From the NCBI GenBank assembly GCA_021648725.1, contig JAKISF010000009.1, forward strand, positions 1 through 64,000: DNA of 64,000 nucleotides, written 5' to 3'. Positions 7,885 to 16,898 of this stretch are shown here, piece after piece. Under the pieces are notes generated by a model that was not told the origin of the DNA, made no database searches, and saw only the letters and a program-made list of their open reading frames with translations. Each line of letters begins with the position of its first letter. Positions within the stretch are counted from its first letter, which is position 1. This DNA is from Bacteroidales bacterium (GTDB lineage Bacteria > Bacteroidota > Bacteroidia > Bacteroidales > JAADGE01). A program made the position numbers and the translations under genes.

Positions 7885-8871
7885 TTAAAATATATTCGAA
7901 CAATTAACTTCTTTATATTGGTCTTTTAATTTATACCCTAATTCGTCATATTTATAGAAACCTTCGCAAGTCTTTCTTCCATAGCGTTTTGCTCTTACAA
8001 GTTTTTTAATAATCGGGGACGGTTTATATTTTCTGTCACCAAATTCGTTATACAAATTATCCATCCACCTTACAACTCTTTCCAAGCCTATTTTATCAGC
8101 CATTTCAAACGGGCCGAGTGACATTCCGAGACCTTTTTTCATTACGAAGTCAATGTCTTCTTTTGAGCCGACTCCTTCCATTAACAAATCACACGCTTCC
8201 GCAATAATGCTTACTCCTAACCTTACGCTGATTAAACCGGGAGATTCTTCAACATGCACCGGAGTTTTATTTATAAGTTTTGCAAATTTCTGAATATTAA
8301 TACTTACTTCTTCAGAGGAATAAAGCCCCATAACTACTTCAACTATTTGAGCATCAGGAGATGTTGTTGAGAAATGAAGACTTACACAGCGGTCTTTATA
8401 TTTTAGTTCTGATGCTAATTCCGTAATTACGGAAGATGTTGAATTTGTTGCAATAATAGTATTTCTCTCAACATGCTCTTCAATTTGCTTAAATATTGCT
8501 TGCCTTATATCTTTACTGAATTCCCGGGTTTTGGAAAGAATTGATTCTATAACGATATCACAGCCTTTCAGGTCTTTATAATCTAATGAACCTTTAATTC
8601 GAGATAAAATCAGTTTTTCATCATTCTTGGTTAAGCCCCAATGATTAATTTTTTCATCCAACCGTTCTTGCATTTCACTAAATGCCTCATCAATTAGTTC
8701 TTGCGTTAACTCAAGAAATACAACTTCTATTCCTCTGCTTGCAATCATCAGTGTTATACTTTGACCGGTTGACCCGCATCCTACAATTCCTACTTTTGAG
8801 AATTTCATTCGAGGAGTTGTACTTTCGCTTAAACGGTATTGTTCTATTGATTCTGTTAATATTTCAGACAT
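7885..8871 (-). CDS. 3-hydroxyacyl-CoA (3-hydroxybutyryl-CoA) dehydrogenase
   Basis: A 328-residue NAD(P)-dependent dehydrogenase interconverting 3-hydroxyacyl-CoA and 3-oxoacyl-CoA. The Rossmann loop VGIVGCGSTGQS spans residues 27-38. The likely catalytic His166 and Glu178 are present, but the usual HFFNP reads HFSTTSP, and GPFEMADKIGLE is conserved at 253-264. The first 20 residues (with IEQYRLS) precede the core; I recall similar extensions in Bacteroidota homologues, which supports this start. It lies between pta and ackA (25 and 13 bp gaps), which ties it to acyl-CoA and acetate metabolism. The direction in vivo is not shown. Confidence 0.88.
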   Translation of the reverse strand: MSEILTESIEQYRLSESTTPRMKFSKVGIVGCGSTGQSITLMIASRGIEVVFLELTQELIDEAFSEMQERLDEKINHWGLTKNDEKLILSRIKGSLDYKDLKGCDIVIESILSKTREFSKDIRQAIFKQIEEHVERNTIIATNSTSSVITELASELKYKDRCVSLHFSTTSPDAQIVEVVMGLYSSEEVSINIQKFAKLINKTPVHVEESPGLISVRLGVSIIAEACDLLMEGVGSKEDIDFVMKKGLGMSLGPFEMADKIGLERVVRWMDNLYNEFGDRKYKPSPIIKKLVRAKRYGRKTCEGFYKYDELGYKLKDQYKEVNCSNIF

Positions 8872-8896
8872 AATTAATCTGTTTTAATAGTTAGTT

Positions 8897-9898
8897 TTAT
8901 TTATCTGCTGCCTGATTAGATGTTATTGCAATAAGATTAACAATATCACTGACTGAACAACCTCTTGATAAATCGTTAATAGGTGCAGCCATTCCTTGCA
9001 AAATAGGTCCTATTGCTTCTGCTCCGGCTAATCTTTGCACTAATTTATAAGATATATTTCCTGATTGAAGGTCAGGAAATACAAGAACATTTGCTTTTCC
9101 TGCAATTTTACTGTTCGGTGCTTTTTTCTTTCCTATTGCTTCAACAATTGCGGCATCTGCTTGCATTTCTCCGTCAATTTGCATATCGGGAGCCATTTTT
9201 TTTGCAATTTCGGTTGCTTGAATAACTTTATCGACTAATTCATGTTTTGCACTTCCTTTTGTAGAGAAGCTGAGCATTGCAATTTTGGGTTCTATACCTG
9301 CAATTGCTCGGGCGGTTTTACCGGTAGAAACTGCAATTTGTGCAAGTTCTTCAGCTGTCGGATCAGGATGAACGGCACAATCAGCAAACAGCATTAAACC
9401 GTCATTCCCGAACTGTTTATCATCAACAAACATTAAAAAAGTTCCGGAAACGACACTTATACCGGGTGCTGTTTTCACAAATTGGAATGCAGGTCTTAAT
9501 ACATTTCCTGTTGCATTTGCCGCTCCTGCAACTTCACCGTCTGCATCTCCTGCTTTTATCATTAAAACTGCTAAATATAAAGGGTTCTTAAGAAGTTCTA
9601 ATGCATCTTCTTTGGTAAGTCCTTTGTGTTTTCTTAATTCGACCATTAAATCTGCATATTCATTAATTTTTGAGTATGTATCATAATCAACAATTTGAAT
9701 ATTGCTTACATTTTTCAATCCGAATTCTTCTGCATCTTTAAGAATTTTATTTTTATTTCCTATTAAAATAACTTCTGCTAAGTTTTCTTTAAATGCAATG
9801 TCGGCAGCCTTTAATGTTCTTTCGTCAAAACTTTCGGGTAATACTATTCTTTTATTAAGTTTTTTTGCTTTTTGCTTTATTTCATTTATTAAATCCAT
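8897..9898 (-). CDS. pta: Phosphate acetyltransferase
   Basis: A 333-residue enzyme exchanging the CoA of acetyl-CoA for phosphate. It is the short form without the N-terminal regulatory domain of E. coli Pta. Family blocks include RIVLPESFDERTLKAA, GAANATGNVLRPAFQ and PDLQSGNISYKLVQRLAGA with GPILQGM. It heads the pta-dehydrogenase-ackA unit and has a -7 box at 9913-9920 directly upstream. Confidence 0.96.
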   Translation of the reverse strand: MDLINEIKQKAKKLNKRIVLPESFDERTLKAADIAFKENLAEVILIGNKNKILKDAEEFGLKNVSNIQIVDYDTYSKINEYADLMVELRKHKGLTKEDALELLKNPLYLAVLMIKAGDADGEVAGAANATGNVLRPAFQFVKTAPGISVVSGTFLMFVDDKQFGNDGLMLFADCAVHPDPTAEELAQIAVSTGKTARAIAGIEPKIAMLSFSTKGSAKHELVDKVIQATEIAKKMAPDMQIDGEMQADAAIVEAIGKKKAPNSKIAGKANVLVFPDLQSGNISYKLVQRLAGAEAIGPILQGMAAPINDLSRGCSVSDIVNLIAITSNQAADK

Positions 9899-9912
9899 AT
9901 CGTATTTTTTTA

Positions 9913-9920
9913 CAAAATTA
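9913..9920 (-). promoter_or_regulatory. -7 box for the pta unit
   Basis: On the minus strand TAATTTTG matches TAnnTTTG. It ends 14 bases before the pta ATG, which predicts a very short leader. No TTTG is found at the -33 position; GTTTA lies nearby. Confidence 0.5.
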
Positions 9921-10041
9921 AGTATTATTATGATTTAAACTTATTAATTTATAATGAATATTGTCATTTAATGATATGTTTGACAACAATTACGCTTACA
10001 ATATTTTTAAATAAAATAAGTATGAAGTTAATGTTTTTTTC

Positions 10042-10049
10042 TAATTTTG
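10042..10049 (+). promoter_or_regulatory. -7 box for the DUF4293 gene
   Basis: TAATTTTG matches TAnnTTTG and ends 16 bases before the ATG at 10066. No clear -33 element is seen. Confidence 0.5.
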
Positions 10050-10065
10050 CAGAAAATATAATACT

Positions 10066-10515
10066 ATGATTCAAAGAATTCAAACTTTATGGTTTTTATT
10101 TGCTGTTGCAACTGCCGTATTAATGTTCTTTTTTCCTGTAATTGAATTATCGACTGACAGCAGCATTCGTATTTATCAATATGATTCAATAAGTATTGCG
10201 GGTTTTGATAATATTATTCAAAGCGGGTATATTGTTGCCGGATTAACCGGAGTTATTGCTTTTTTGAGTTTTTTCGGTATTTTTCTGTATAAAAACAGAA
10301 ATTTACAAATGAGAATATGCACATTTATAAGTTTATTGGTTCTTTTTCTTGTTGCTTTAATTTCTTATTTTTCATTAACAAAAGGCGGAAACACGATTGC
10401 AACAATCGGATTATCGGCAATTTTACCGATAATAATTTTCATTTTTATATTAATGGCAAGAAGAGGAATTCGCAGAGATGAGTTGTTGGTTAAAGCAGCT
10501 GACAGGTTAAGATAA
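10066..10515 (+). CDS. DUF4293 family membrane protein
   Basis: A 149-residue protein that begins MIQRIQTLWFLFA, the recognisable DUF4293 start. Four hydrophobic segments lie at about residues 6-25, 50-72, 80-105 and 110-130, and the tail is basic (RRGIRRDELLVKAADRLR). The family is confined to Bacteroidota as far as I recall and has no known role. It is convergent with rpoD, with a small GAAGT/ACTTC hairpin between them, a neighbourhood I recall as common in this phylum. Confidence 0.85.
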   Translation: MIQRIQTLWFLFAVATAVLMFFFPVIELSTDSSIRIYQYDSISIAGFDNIIQSGYIVAGLTGVIAFLSFFGIFLYKNRNLQMRICTFISLLVLFLVALISYFSLTKGGNTIATIGLSAILPIIIFIFILMARRGIRRDELLVKAADRLR

Positions 10516-10541
10516 AAAACCGAAGTTAAAACTTCTGCTTT

Positions 10542-11405
10542 CTATCCTAAAAATGTTTTTAAATGTTTGCTTCTTGAGGTTTTTCTTAATTTTCTTAAAG
10601 CTCTTTCTTTAAGTTGCCTTACACGTTCTCTAGTTAATCCTAATTTCTCGCCTATTTCTCTTAATGACAGTTCTTCGTCATTAACACCGAAAAAATGTTT
10701 AATAATGATTGCTTCTCTTTCCGGTAATGTCGATAAGGCTCTGTCAATTTCTTTAAGCAACGACTCTCTCAGAAGCCTGTTATCTGAAGGGTCAATTCCT
10801 TCGTTTTCCATAATATCAACTAAGCTGTTGCTGTCGGAATCTGTTGTTAACGGAGCATCCATTGACATATGTTTTCCCGCAGCTTTCATTATTTGAGAAA
10901 TCTTTTTTTGGCTGATTTCTAATTCTTCTGATATTTCTCTTGCGGTCGGTTCTCGATGAAATTCTTGTTGAAACTTCGCAAAATAGCGATAAATTTTATT
11001 TACTGCTCCTACTTGATTTAGGGGTAATCTTACAATTCGTGATTGCTCGGCTAAAGCTTGTAGAATAGATTGTCGAATCCACCAAACTGCATAAGAAATA
11101 AATTTAAAACCTCTTGTTTCATCAAATTTCTTTGCTGCTTTCATCAATCCTAAATTTCCTTCATTAATTAAATCCGGCAAACTTAATCCTTGATGTTGAT
11201 ATTGTTTTGCAACAGATACAACAAACCTCAAATTAGCTTCTGTTAACTTCTCCAATGCTTCTTGGTCTCCTCTTCTTATTCTTTGGGCAAGTTCAACTTC
11301 TTCCTCTACCGAAATTAAATTGACTTTGCCTATATCTTGAAGATATTTATCTAATGATTCACTCTCTCTGTTCGTTATTGATTTTGTAATTTTTAATTGC
11401 CTCAT
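10542..11405 (-). CDS. rpoD: Primary RNA polymerase sigma factor, Bacteroidota type
   Basis: A 287-residue sigma-70 protein without the long region 1.1 and its insert, as is usual in this phylum. Region 1.2 starts ESLDKYLQDIGKV. Region 2 has DLINEGNLGL and FKFISYAVWWIRQSI; region 3 follows; region 4 ends in the helix-turn-helix SLREIGEKLGLTRERVRQL. It directs transcription from the TTTG/TAnnTTTG promoters seen through this window. The upstream 262-bp gap holds TATATTTA on the minus strand as a possible -7 box. Confidence 0.96.
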   Translation of the reverse strand: MRQLKITKSITNRESESLDKYLQDIGKVNLISVEEEVELAQRIRRGDQEALEKLTEANLRFVVSVAKQYQHQGLSLPDLINEGNLGLMKAAKKFDETRGFKFISYAVWWIRQSILQALAEQSRIVRLPLNQVGAVNKIYRYFAKFQQEFHREPTAREISEELEISQKKISQIMKAAGKHMSMDAPLTTDSDSNSLVDIMENEGIDPSDNRLLRESLLKEIDRALSTLPEREAIIIKHFFGVNDEELSLREIGEKLGLTRERVRQLKERALRKLRKTSRSKHLKTFLG

Positions 11406-11617
11406 ATATTTTCTTTCAATTTTATTCTTTATCCTTTAAATATACGAATTTTTATTATAAATGTTGCAAAACGTTATAGTAATTATCAATTCATTCATTT
11501 TTTTAAATACGACTGTTTTACTGTTTACAATTAGAAGATGTACACAAAATAACCACTATCTATCATACTATTAGATAATTACGCACAGGTATATTTAAAT
11601 TAAATCATTTTTAATTA

Positions 11618-11650
11618 CAAAAAAAACCGAGTAAAAAACTCGGTATTTTT
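11618..11650 (-). terminator. Terminator after the ferredoxin-NADP reductase gene
   Basis: CCGAG (11627-11631) pairs with CTCGG (11639-11643), flanked by an A-run on the left and a T-run on the right. Read on the minus strand it ends in a T-run, 25 bases after the reductase stop. Confidence 0.7.
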
Positions 11651-11667
11651 TATTTCATTTTCTAAAT

Positions 11668-12480
11668 TTACCCCCAACTCTCAATATGAATTTCCCCGGG
11701 GGATTTTCTTTTATGTTCTTTAAAACCGTCAGCTTCCAGATGCTTAAACATACTTTCTACCATTTTAGGATTTCCGCATAAGAAAATATGAGTATTCTCG
11801 GGTAAAGGCTTCTCCCCGAAAGCTTTTTCTATAACACCGTCAGCCCACATATCTTGAACAAATCTGGTATCTCCTCTCCACGGTGCAACTTCATTTTCAG
11901 CATCAATAATTGTAGGAATATATTTAAATCTGTCAGATAAACTCTCTAACAACATCAGTTCTGAGCTGTAACCTAAGTCCCAAGAATTTGCGGCACCATG
12001 AATAACCGCAATTTTACGTTTATTATTACTCATTATATTTGAACGCAGCATGCTTATATAAGGTGCGACTCCGGTTCCGGTTGCAACTAAAACAATATTG
12101 TTATCTTCAGGGACTTGCTCTAATGTGAACATACCGACCATTCTTTGTCCGAGTTCAATACTGTCACCTACTTTTAAGTTAAAAAGACGCGGTGTTAAAG
12201 CCCCTGAGCGCACTAAGGATATATAAAACTCGATAAATTCCTTCGATTTTGAGGAGGAAGCAATCGAATAAACTCTTTTAATCATTTTTCCTTCTTCATA
12301 CTCTTCGTAATCAGGAGTTGCTTCCGCTACTCTCTCTGCAGAAGCCGGTAATGATAAAGCTACAAATTGTCCTGAAATAAAATCGGGCAGTTCCCAACCT
12401 ACAGGTGAAATTCTAAAAATTTTCATTGAAGGTGAAACTTGAACTATCTGAGATACTATTGCATTAAATTTATTTTCCAT
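11668..12480 (-). CDS. Ferredoxin-NADP reductase
   Basis: A 270-residue FAD enzyme moving electrons between NADPH and ferredoxin or flavodoxin. The FAD motif RVYSIAS begins at Arg69 and the NADP loop ATGTGVAPY at about residue 133. An acidic insert (residues 52-66) lies in the FAD domain. The C-terminus GEIHIESWG is typical of Fpr-like proteins. It lies 23 bp after the dihydroorotate-dehydrogenase-like gene in one orientation, so the reductase could feed that flavoprotein (inference). Confidence 0.88.
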   Translation of the reverse strand: MENKFNAIVSQIVQVSPSMKIFRISPVGWELPDFISGQFVALSLPASAERVAEATPDYEEYEEGKMIKRVYSIASSSKSKEFIEFYISLVRSGALTPRLFNLKVGDSIELGQRMVGMFTLEQVPEDNNIVLVATGTGVAPYISMLRSNIMSNNKRKIAVIHGAANSWDLGYSSELMLLESLSDRFKYIPTIIDAENEVAPWRGDTRFVQDMWADGVIEKAFGEKPLPENTHIFLCGNPKMVESMFKHLEADGFKEHKRKSPGEIHIESWG

Positions 12481-12503
12481 TTCTTTATGTTTTAATAATT
12501 TAA

Positions 12504-13484
12504 TTAAGATATTCCTCCGAAATATTTCATAAACTGAACTCGTTCAAAGGCTCTGTTATACTTATTTTTATGAAAACTCAATTTCCCTTTCATATCTTCT
12601 ACAGAAGAAAAGTTATGCTTGGAAGCAATACTTTCAAATTCGGATAATATTGTTTTTATATATTCGGGACCGTGCTTATAAATTGCAGAAACAATTTGTA
12701 CTGCAGAAGCACCTGCTAATATTTGTTTTGCCATACTGCTTCCGTCATGTATCCCGGTTGTTGCTGCCATATCTGCATCAATTTTTCCGGATAACAATGC
12801 AATCCATCTTAACGGTAAAGTATATTCATCAGGTGTGCTGAAAACATTTGAAGATGATATCTCTAATGAATCTATATCAATATCAGGATTATAAAAACGA
12901 TTAAATAAAGTAATTCCTTTAATACTCCTTAATGTGCTAAGATTATATATAAGTTTAGCTAATCCGGCAGAATAGTAACTCATTTTTAAAGATACCGGAA
13001 TTGAAATAACACTACTTATTTTCTCCGTAATCTTATAATAAATATCTTCACTGTCACAACCGTCAGCAAACGGGTCAGAAGGCAATAACGCAATATTTAA
13101 TTCCAGTGCACTTGCTCCGGCATTTTCAATATCTTCGGCAAATTTAATCCACTCTGAATCCGTAACGCAATTAATACTTGCTATAACAGGAATATCAACA
13201 GCTTTTCCGGCATCCTCAATTAACTTTAAATATTCAGTAATTGTTTTATCTTTTGTATATTCTTTAATATATTCATAAGCCTCGGGATAATCATTATTAC
13301 CGGAATCTGTAACATTAAATACTTCCGCATTAATCTGTTCTTCAAACAATGACTTTAAAACAACTGCACCTGCATTATTGTCTTCAAGTTTTTTAATTTT
13401 ATCAACTTTATCAGTCAACCCTGAGCTTCCGACTATTAAGGGATTCTTCAAATTTAACCCCATATATCTTGTGGACAAATCCAT
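12504..13484 (-). CDS. Dihydroorotate dehydrogenase-like protein
   Basis: A 326-residue FMN TIM-barrel protein. It opens with DLSTRYMGLNLKNPLIVGSSGLT, and has PVIASINC, SLKMSYYS, an Asn-rich GASALELNIAL block and a GASAVQIVSAIY phosphate-binding segment near the C-terminus. It belongs to the DHOD-like group rather than canonical PyrD; the physiological substrate is uncertain. It forms a two-gene unit with the reductase gene downstream. No other pyrimidine gene is near, which argues against assigning pyrD. Confidence 0.82.
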   Translation of the reverse strand: MDLSTRYMGLNLKNPLIVGSSGLTDKVDKIKKLEDNNAGAVVLKSLFEEQINAEVFNVTDSGNNDYPEAYEYIKEYTKDKTITEYLKLIEDAGKAVDIPVIASINCVTDSEWIKFAEDIENAGASALELNIALLPSDPFADGCDSEDIYYKITEKISSVISIPVSLKMSYYSAGLAKLIYNLSTLRSIKGITLFNRFYNPDIDIDSLEISSSNVFSTPDEYTLPLRWIALLSGKIDADMAATTGIHDGSSMAKQILAGASAVQIVSAIYKHGPEYIKTILSEFESIASKHNFSSVEDMKGKLSFHKNKYNRAFERVQFMKYFGGIS

Positions 13485-13874
13485 ATAACTATTTTTTAAA
13501 TGTTGTACAAAATTAATCTTTTATTTTTTGTTGACCTAATATTAAAGAGCATATTTTTTCATAATAATCCTATTTAATATGATACTAAAAGCTGAAATAT
13601 AAACTCATACATTAGAATTTACAATTTAATACCATATTTATTTAAATTTAAACGTCTTTCCTGTAAAACATCAACTTTTCATGCCACATTCGCAAAATAG
13701 AATGATTATAAATTACAAAATCTTATCAAAAACTAAAAATATAAAAATCACTTTTAAAATCAATAAAAATGAACACCTGCAAATACATTTATGTTGCATC
13801 AACAATTAAGAGATAAAAATATATTTTAATACCATTATTTATTTTTATAATTTCGTGAAATAAATAGAAAATGT
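13485..13874. other. 390-bp AT-rich gap before the cbb3 locus
   Basis: No gene is visible. The right end should hold promoter sequence for ccoS: TAATTTCG at 13848-13855 is one base from TAnnTTTG and lies 19 bases before the start codon. A small palindrome TGTTG-CAT-CAACA (13792-13804) is the only other ordered element. In many Bacteroidota a copper ATPase gene (ccoI) precedes ccoS; it is not here. Confidence 0.6.
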
Positions 13875-14063
13875 ATGGCAGTAATATTTATTCTTATAGG
13901 TCTTAGTCTTATTGTTGCATTAATATTTTTATTTTTATATATTTGGTCGGTTAAAGACGGACAATATGAGGATGACCAAACTCCTGCCATAAGAATTTTA
14001 TTTGATGATGAAGAACTTAATGAACAAAAAAAGATAAATAAAAGTAAATTCAAGAACAAATAA
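13875..14063 (+). CDS. ccoS: cbb3 oxidase assembly protein CcoS
   Basis: A 62-residue single-span membrane protein. The hydrophobic helix (residues 2-24) is followed by WSVKDGQYEDDQTPAIRILFDDE, the family core in which Gln-Tyr-Glu-Asp and the P-A-x-R-I-L stretch are typical. CcoS is needed for cofactor insertion in the catalytic subunit of cbb3 oxidase. It is 11 bp ahead of the ccoNO fusion and surely co-transcribed. Confidence 0.92.
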   Translation: MAVIFILIGLSLIVALIFLFLYIWSVKDGQYEDDQTPAIRILFDDEELNEQKKINKSKFKNK

Positions 14064-14074
14064 ATTAAATTAGT

Positions 14075-16669
14075 ATGACTCAAGAAAAATTCTACTATGA
14101 CAATAAGATTGTTAAGCTTTTTGCTTATGCAACGCTTTTTTGGGGAGTTGTAGGTATGTTGGTCGGTTTATTAGCCGCTGCTCAAATTGCATTTCCGTCT
14201 TTAAATTTCGGTTTGTCCTTTACAACATTCGGAAGAATAAGACCGGTACATACAAATGCAATTATTTTTGCATTTACAGGTAACGCAATATTTACGGGAG
14301 CATATTATTCAATGCAACGCCTTTTAAAAACAAGAATGTTCAGCGACTTTTTAAGTAAATTAAACTTCTGGGGTTGGCAAACAATTATTTTGCTTGCTGC
14401 AATAACTCTTCTTTCAGGTTTTACAACAAGTAAAGAATATGCTGAATTAGAATGGCCTATTGATATTTTAATAGCAATTGTCTGGGTAGCTTTCGGCTGG
14501 AATATTATAGGAACAATGATAAAAAGACGTGTTCAGCACATTTACGTTGCTGTTTGGTTTTTCTTGGCCAGCTTTGTTGCTGTTGCAGTATTACACATCG
14601 GAAACTCTATTGAAATTCCGGTAAGTATGTTCAAAAGCTATACTGTATATGCAGGAGTTCAAGATGCAGTAGTACAATGGTGGTACGGTCACAATGCAGT
14701 CGCATTTTTTCTTACAACTCCTTTCTTGGGAATAATGTATTATTTCTTACCAAAAGCAGCTAATCGTCCTGTCTATTCATACAGGTTATCAATTGTACAT
14801 TTTTGGTCTTTGATTTTTATTTATATGTGGGCAGGTCCTCATCATTTATTGTATCAAGCATTACCCGATTGGGCACAAACTCTCGGCGTTGTTTTCTCAA
14901 TTATGCTCCTTGCTCCTTCGTGGGGAGGTATGATAAACGGTTTATTAACTTTAAGAGGAGCATGGGACAAAGTCAGAGACAGTGCAATTCTTAAGTTTTT
15001 TGTTGTTGGTGTAACTGCATACGGAATGTCAACTTTTGAAGGTCCTATGTTATCTTTAAAAACAGTTAATGCTTTAAGTCATTTTACTGATTGGACAATT
15101 GCACATGTACACATAGGCGGTATGGGTTGGAACGGATTTATGACATTCGGAATGCTGTATTGGTTAATACCTAAACTTTTTAATACAAAATTACACTCAG
15201 AAAAAGGTGCAAATCGTCATTTTTGGATTGCAACACTCGGAATGCTGTTATATTCAATACCTCTATATTGGGCTGCATTTACACAAACCCTTATGTGGAA
15301 AGAATTTACTGATTCAGGATTCTTAGCATACCCTGATTTCTTAGATACTGTTACGCAAATTATGCCGATGTATATTACTCGTACTTTAGGCGGTTTATTA
15401 TACTTTGCAGGAATAATTATGATGATTCCTAATATTGTAAAAACAATAAAATCCGGTCATATTGTTAATAACGAAGAAGCACATGCTGCTCCGAGAGAAA
15501 AAATTGCAAAGAAAAGGCTTGCAGGAGAAACTCCTCACAGATGGATTGAAAGAAAAGCTGTTCATTTTACGGTTTGGGTGCTTATAGCCATTATAATAGG
15601 AGGTCTTGTAGAAATTATTCCTATACTGACCATAAAATCTAATATTCCTACAATTGAAAGCGTCAAACCTTATACTCCACTTGAGCTGGAAGGAAGAGAT
15701 ATATATGTCAGAGAAGGTTGTTATACTTGCCACTCTCAAATGGTAAGACCTTTCCGTTCTGAAACTGAACGTTACGGAGAATACTCCAAGCAAGGAGAAT
15801 TTGTTTATGATTATCCGTTTCAATGGGGATCAAAAAGAACAGGCCCTGACTTGGCACGTTCAGGCTACCGAGGAGGGTTGATGTTCAGACCGGCAATATG
15901 GCATTATGAACATTTCTTAAATCCGCAAGAGATTTTCGAAAAGTCAATTATGCCTGCTTATCCCTGGTTCTTTGAAAACACGCTGGATATCAGCAGCCTG
16001 AAAAGAAAAATTGAAGTAATGCAAATATTAGGAGTTCCGTATCCGGAAGGCTATGCAGAACAAGCCGAAAGAGACTATGAGGATCAAGCAAAAGAAATTG
16101 AATCTGAATTATTACCGACTTTAATTTCTAATCTAAAGTTGAAAGAGAATAACATTAAAAAAGAAATTGAAGCTGCAGATGCAAATAAAAAGAAAAAATT
16201 GAAAGAAAAGCTGGAAGAAACTATTTCGGAAAGAGAATCTCTTGAGAAAAACGGAATTTGGAATAAAGAAATAATAGCAATGATTGCATACTTGCATAAA
16301 CTCGGGAAAGATATATCTCTTGCAAAAGAGGATAATTCTGAGGGTGTTTCTGTTACAAGTTTTGAAGTCTCGGAAAATCCGGAAGATTTAAGTTCCGGCA
16401 AAAAGTTATTCAAAGCTAATTGTGCATCATGCCACGGTCAAAACGGTGAAGGTATAATCGGTCCTAATTTAGGAGATAATTATACTGTTCACGGAGAATT
16501 ACCGGCTGATATTTACAATGTTATTTCTAACGGAGCAGGAATAATGACCGGATACAAATCTAACTTTGATGAAGTCCAAATGAAAAACATTGTCAGTTAC
16601 GTGCACTTATTAATCGGAACAAATCCTGAAAACGGAAAAGATGCAGAAGGTAACGAAATAAAAAAATAA
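14075..16669 (+). CDS. ccoNO: cbb3 cytochrome c oxidase, fused CcoN-CcoO with an extra C-terminal cytochrome c
   Basis: An 864-residue inner-membrane protein. Residues about 1-470 are CcoN, the haem-copper subunit, with family blocks RPVHTNAIIF, YGHNAVAFFLTTP, AGPHHLLYQALP and AHVHIGGMGWNGF supplying haem and CuB histidines. A linker and one membrane helix (about 490-515) lead into CcoO, whose haem c site is CYTCH (Cys549, Cys552, His553) with QMVRPFRSE. A charged coiled coil follows (about 675-730). A further class I cytochrome c domain is at the C-terminus (CASCH, Cys783-His787). CcoN-CcoO fusions are known in Bacteroidota; the added cytochrome is notable because the separate CcoP has only one haem. 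It reduces oxygen to water with high affinity. Confidence 0.95.
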   Translation: MTQEKFYYDNKIVKLFAYATLFWGVVGMLVGLLAAAQIAFPSLNFGLSFTTFGRIRPVHTNAIIFAFTGNAIFTGAYYSMQRLLKTRMFSDFLSKLNFWGWQTIILLAAITLLSGFTTSKEYAELEWPIDILIAIVWVAFGWNIIGTMIKRRVQHIYVAVWFFLASFVAVAVLHIGNSIEIPVSMFKSYTVYAGVQDAVVQWWYGHNAVAFFLTTPFLGIMYYFLPKAANRPVYSYRLSIVHFWSLIFIYMWAGPHHLLYQALPDWAQTLGVVFSIMLLAPSWGGMINGLLTLRGAWDKVRDSAILKFFVVGVTAYGMSTFEGPMLSLKTVNALSHFTDWTIAHVHIGGMGWNGFMTFGMLYWLIPKLFNTKLHSEKGANRHFWIATLGMLLYSIPLYWAAFTQTLMWKEFTDSGFLAYPDFLDTVTQIMPMYITRTLGGLLYFAGIIMMIPNIVKTIKSGHIVNNEEAHAAPREKIAKKRLAGETPHRWIERKAVHFTVWVLIAIIIGGLVEIIPILTIKSNIPTIESVKPYTPLELEGRDIYVREGCYTCHSQMVRPFRSETERYGEYSKQGEFVYDYPFQWGSKRTGPDLARSGYRGGLMFRPAIWHYEHFLNPQEIFEKSIMPAYPWFFENTLDISSLKRKIEVMQILGVPYPEGYAEQAERDYEDQAKEIESELLPTLISNLKLKENNIKKEIEAADANKKKKLKEKLEETISERESLEKNGIWNKEIIAMIAYLHKLGKDISLAKEDNSEGVSVTSFEVSENPEDLSSGKKLFKANCASCHGQNGEGIIGPNLGDNYTVHGELPADIYNVISNGAGIMTGYKSNFDEVQMKNIVSYVHLLIGTNPENGKDAEGNEIKK

Positions 16670-16673
16670 TGTT

Positions 16674-16883
16674 ATGCTGGGAGAAAAACTAAAATATCTG
16701 AACGAACATGATTGGATAACAATTTGGCCGACGATATCCGTTATACTTTTTACAATTATTTTTTTATATATAGTTTATACAGCTATTAAATTTAAAAAGA
16801 AAGATGTTGCAAAATGGGAATCAATGCCTTTAGATGAAAACCAAGATACTCAAGACAATTTAATTAACAAAACTTCATTTTAA
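16674..16883 (+). CDS. ccoQ: CcoQ-like small cbb3 subunit
   Basis: A 69-residue protein with one membrane helix (about residues 20-40, after DWITIWPTI) and a charged tail containing KKKDVAKWESMPLDE. Position between ccoNO and ccoP, four bases after the ccoNO stop, and size identify it as CcoQ, which stabilises the oxidase. Sequence conservation in this family is weak, so context carries the call. Confidence 0.8.
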   Translation: MLGEKLKYLNEHDWITIWPTISVILFTIIFLYIVYTAIKFKKKDVAKWESMPLDENQDTQDNLINKTSF

Positions 16884-16898
16884 CTTAAAAAAAATAAA

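Noticed and set aside
13792-13804. Palindrome TGTTG-CAT-CAACA upstream of ccoS as an FNR box
   Set aside because: The half-sites have the wrong sequence and spacing for TTGATnnnnATCAA; in AT-rich DNA a 5-bp palindrome is expected by chance.
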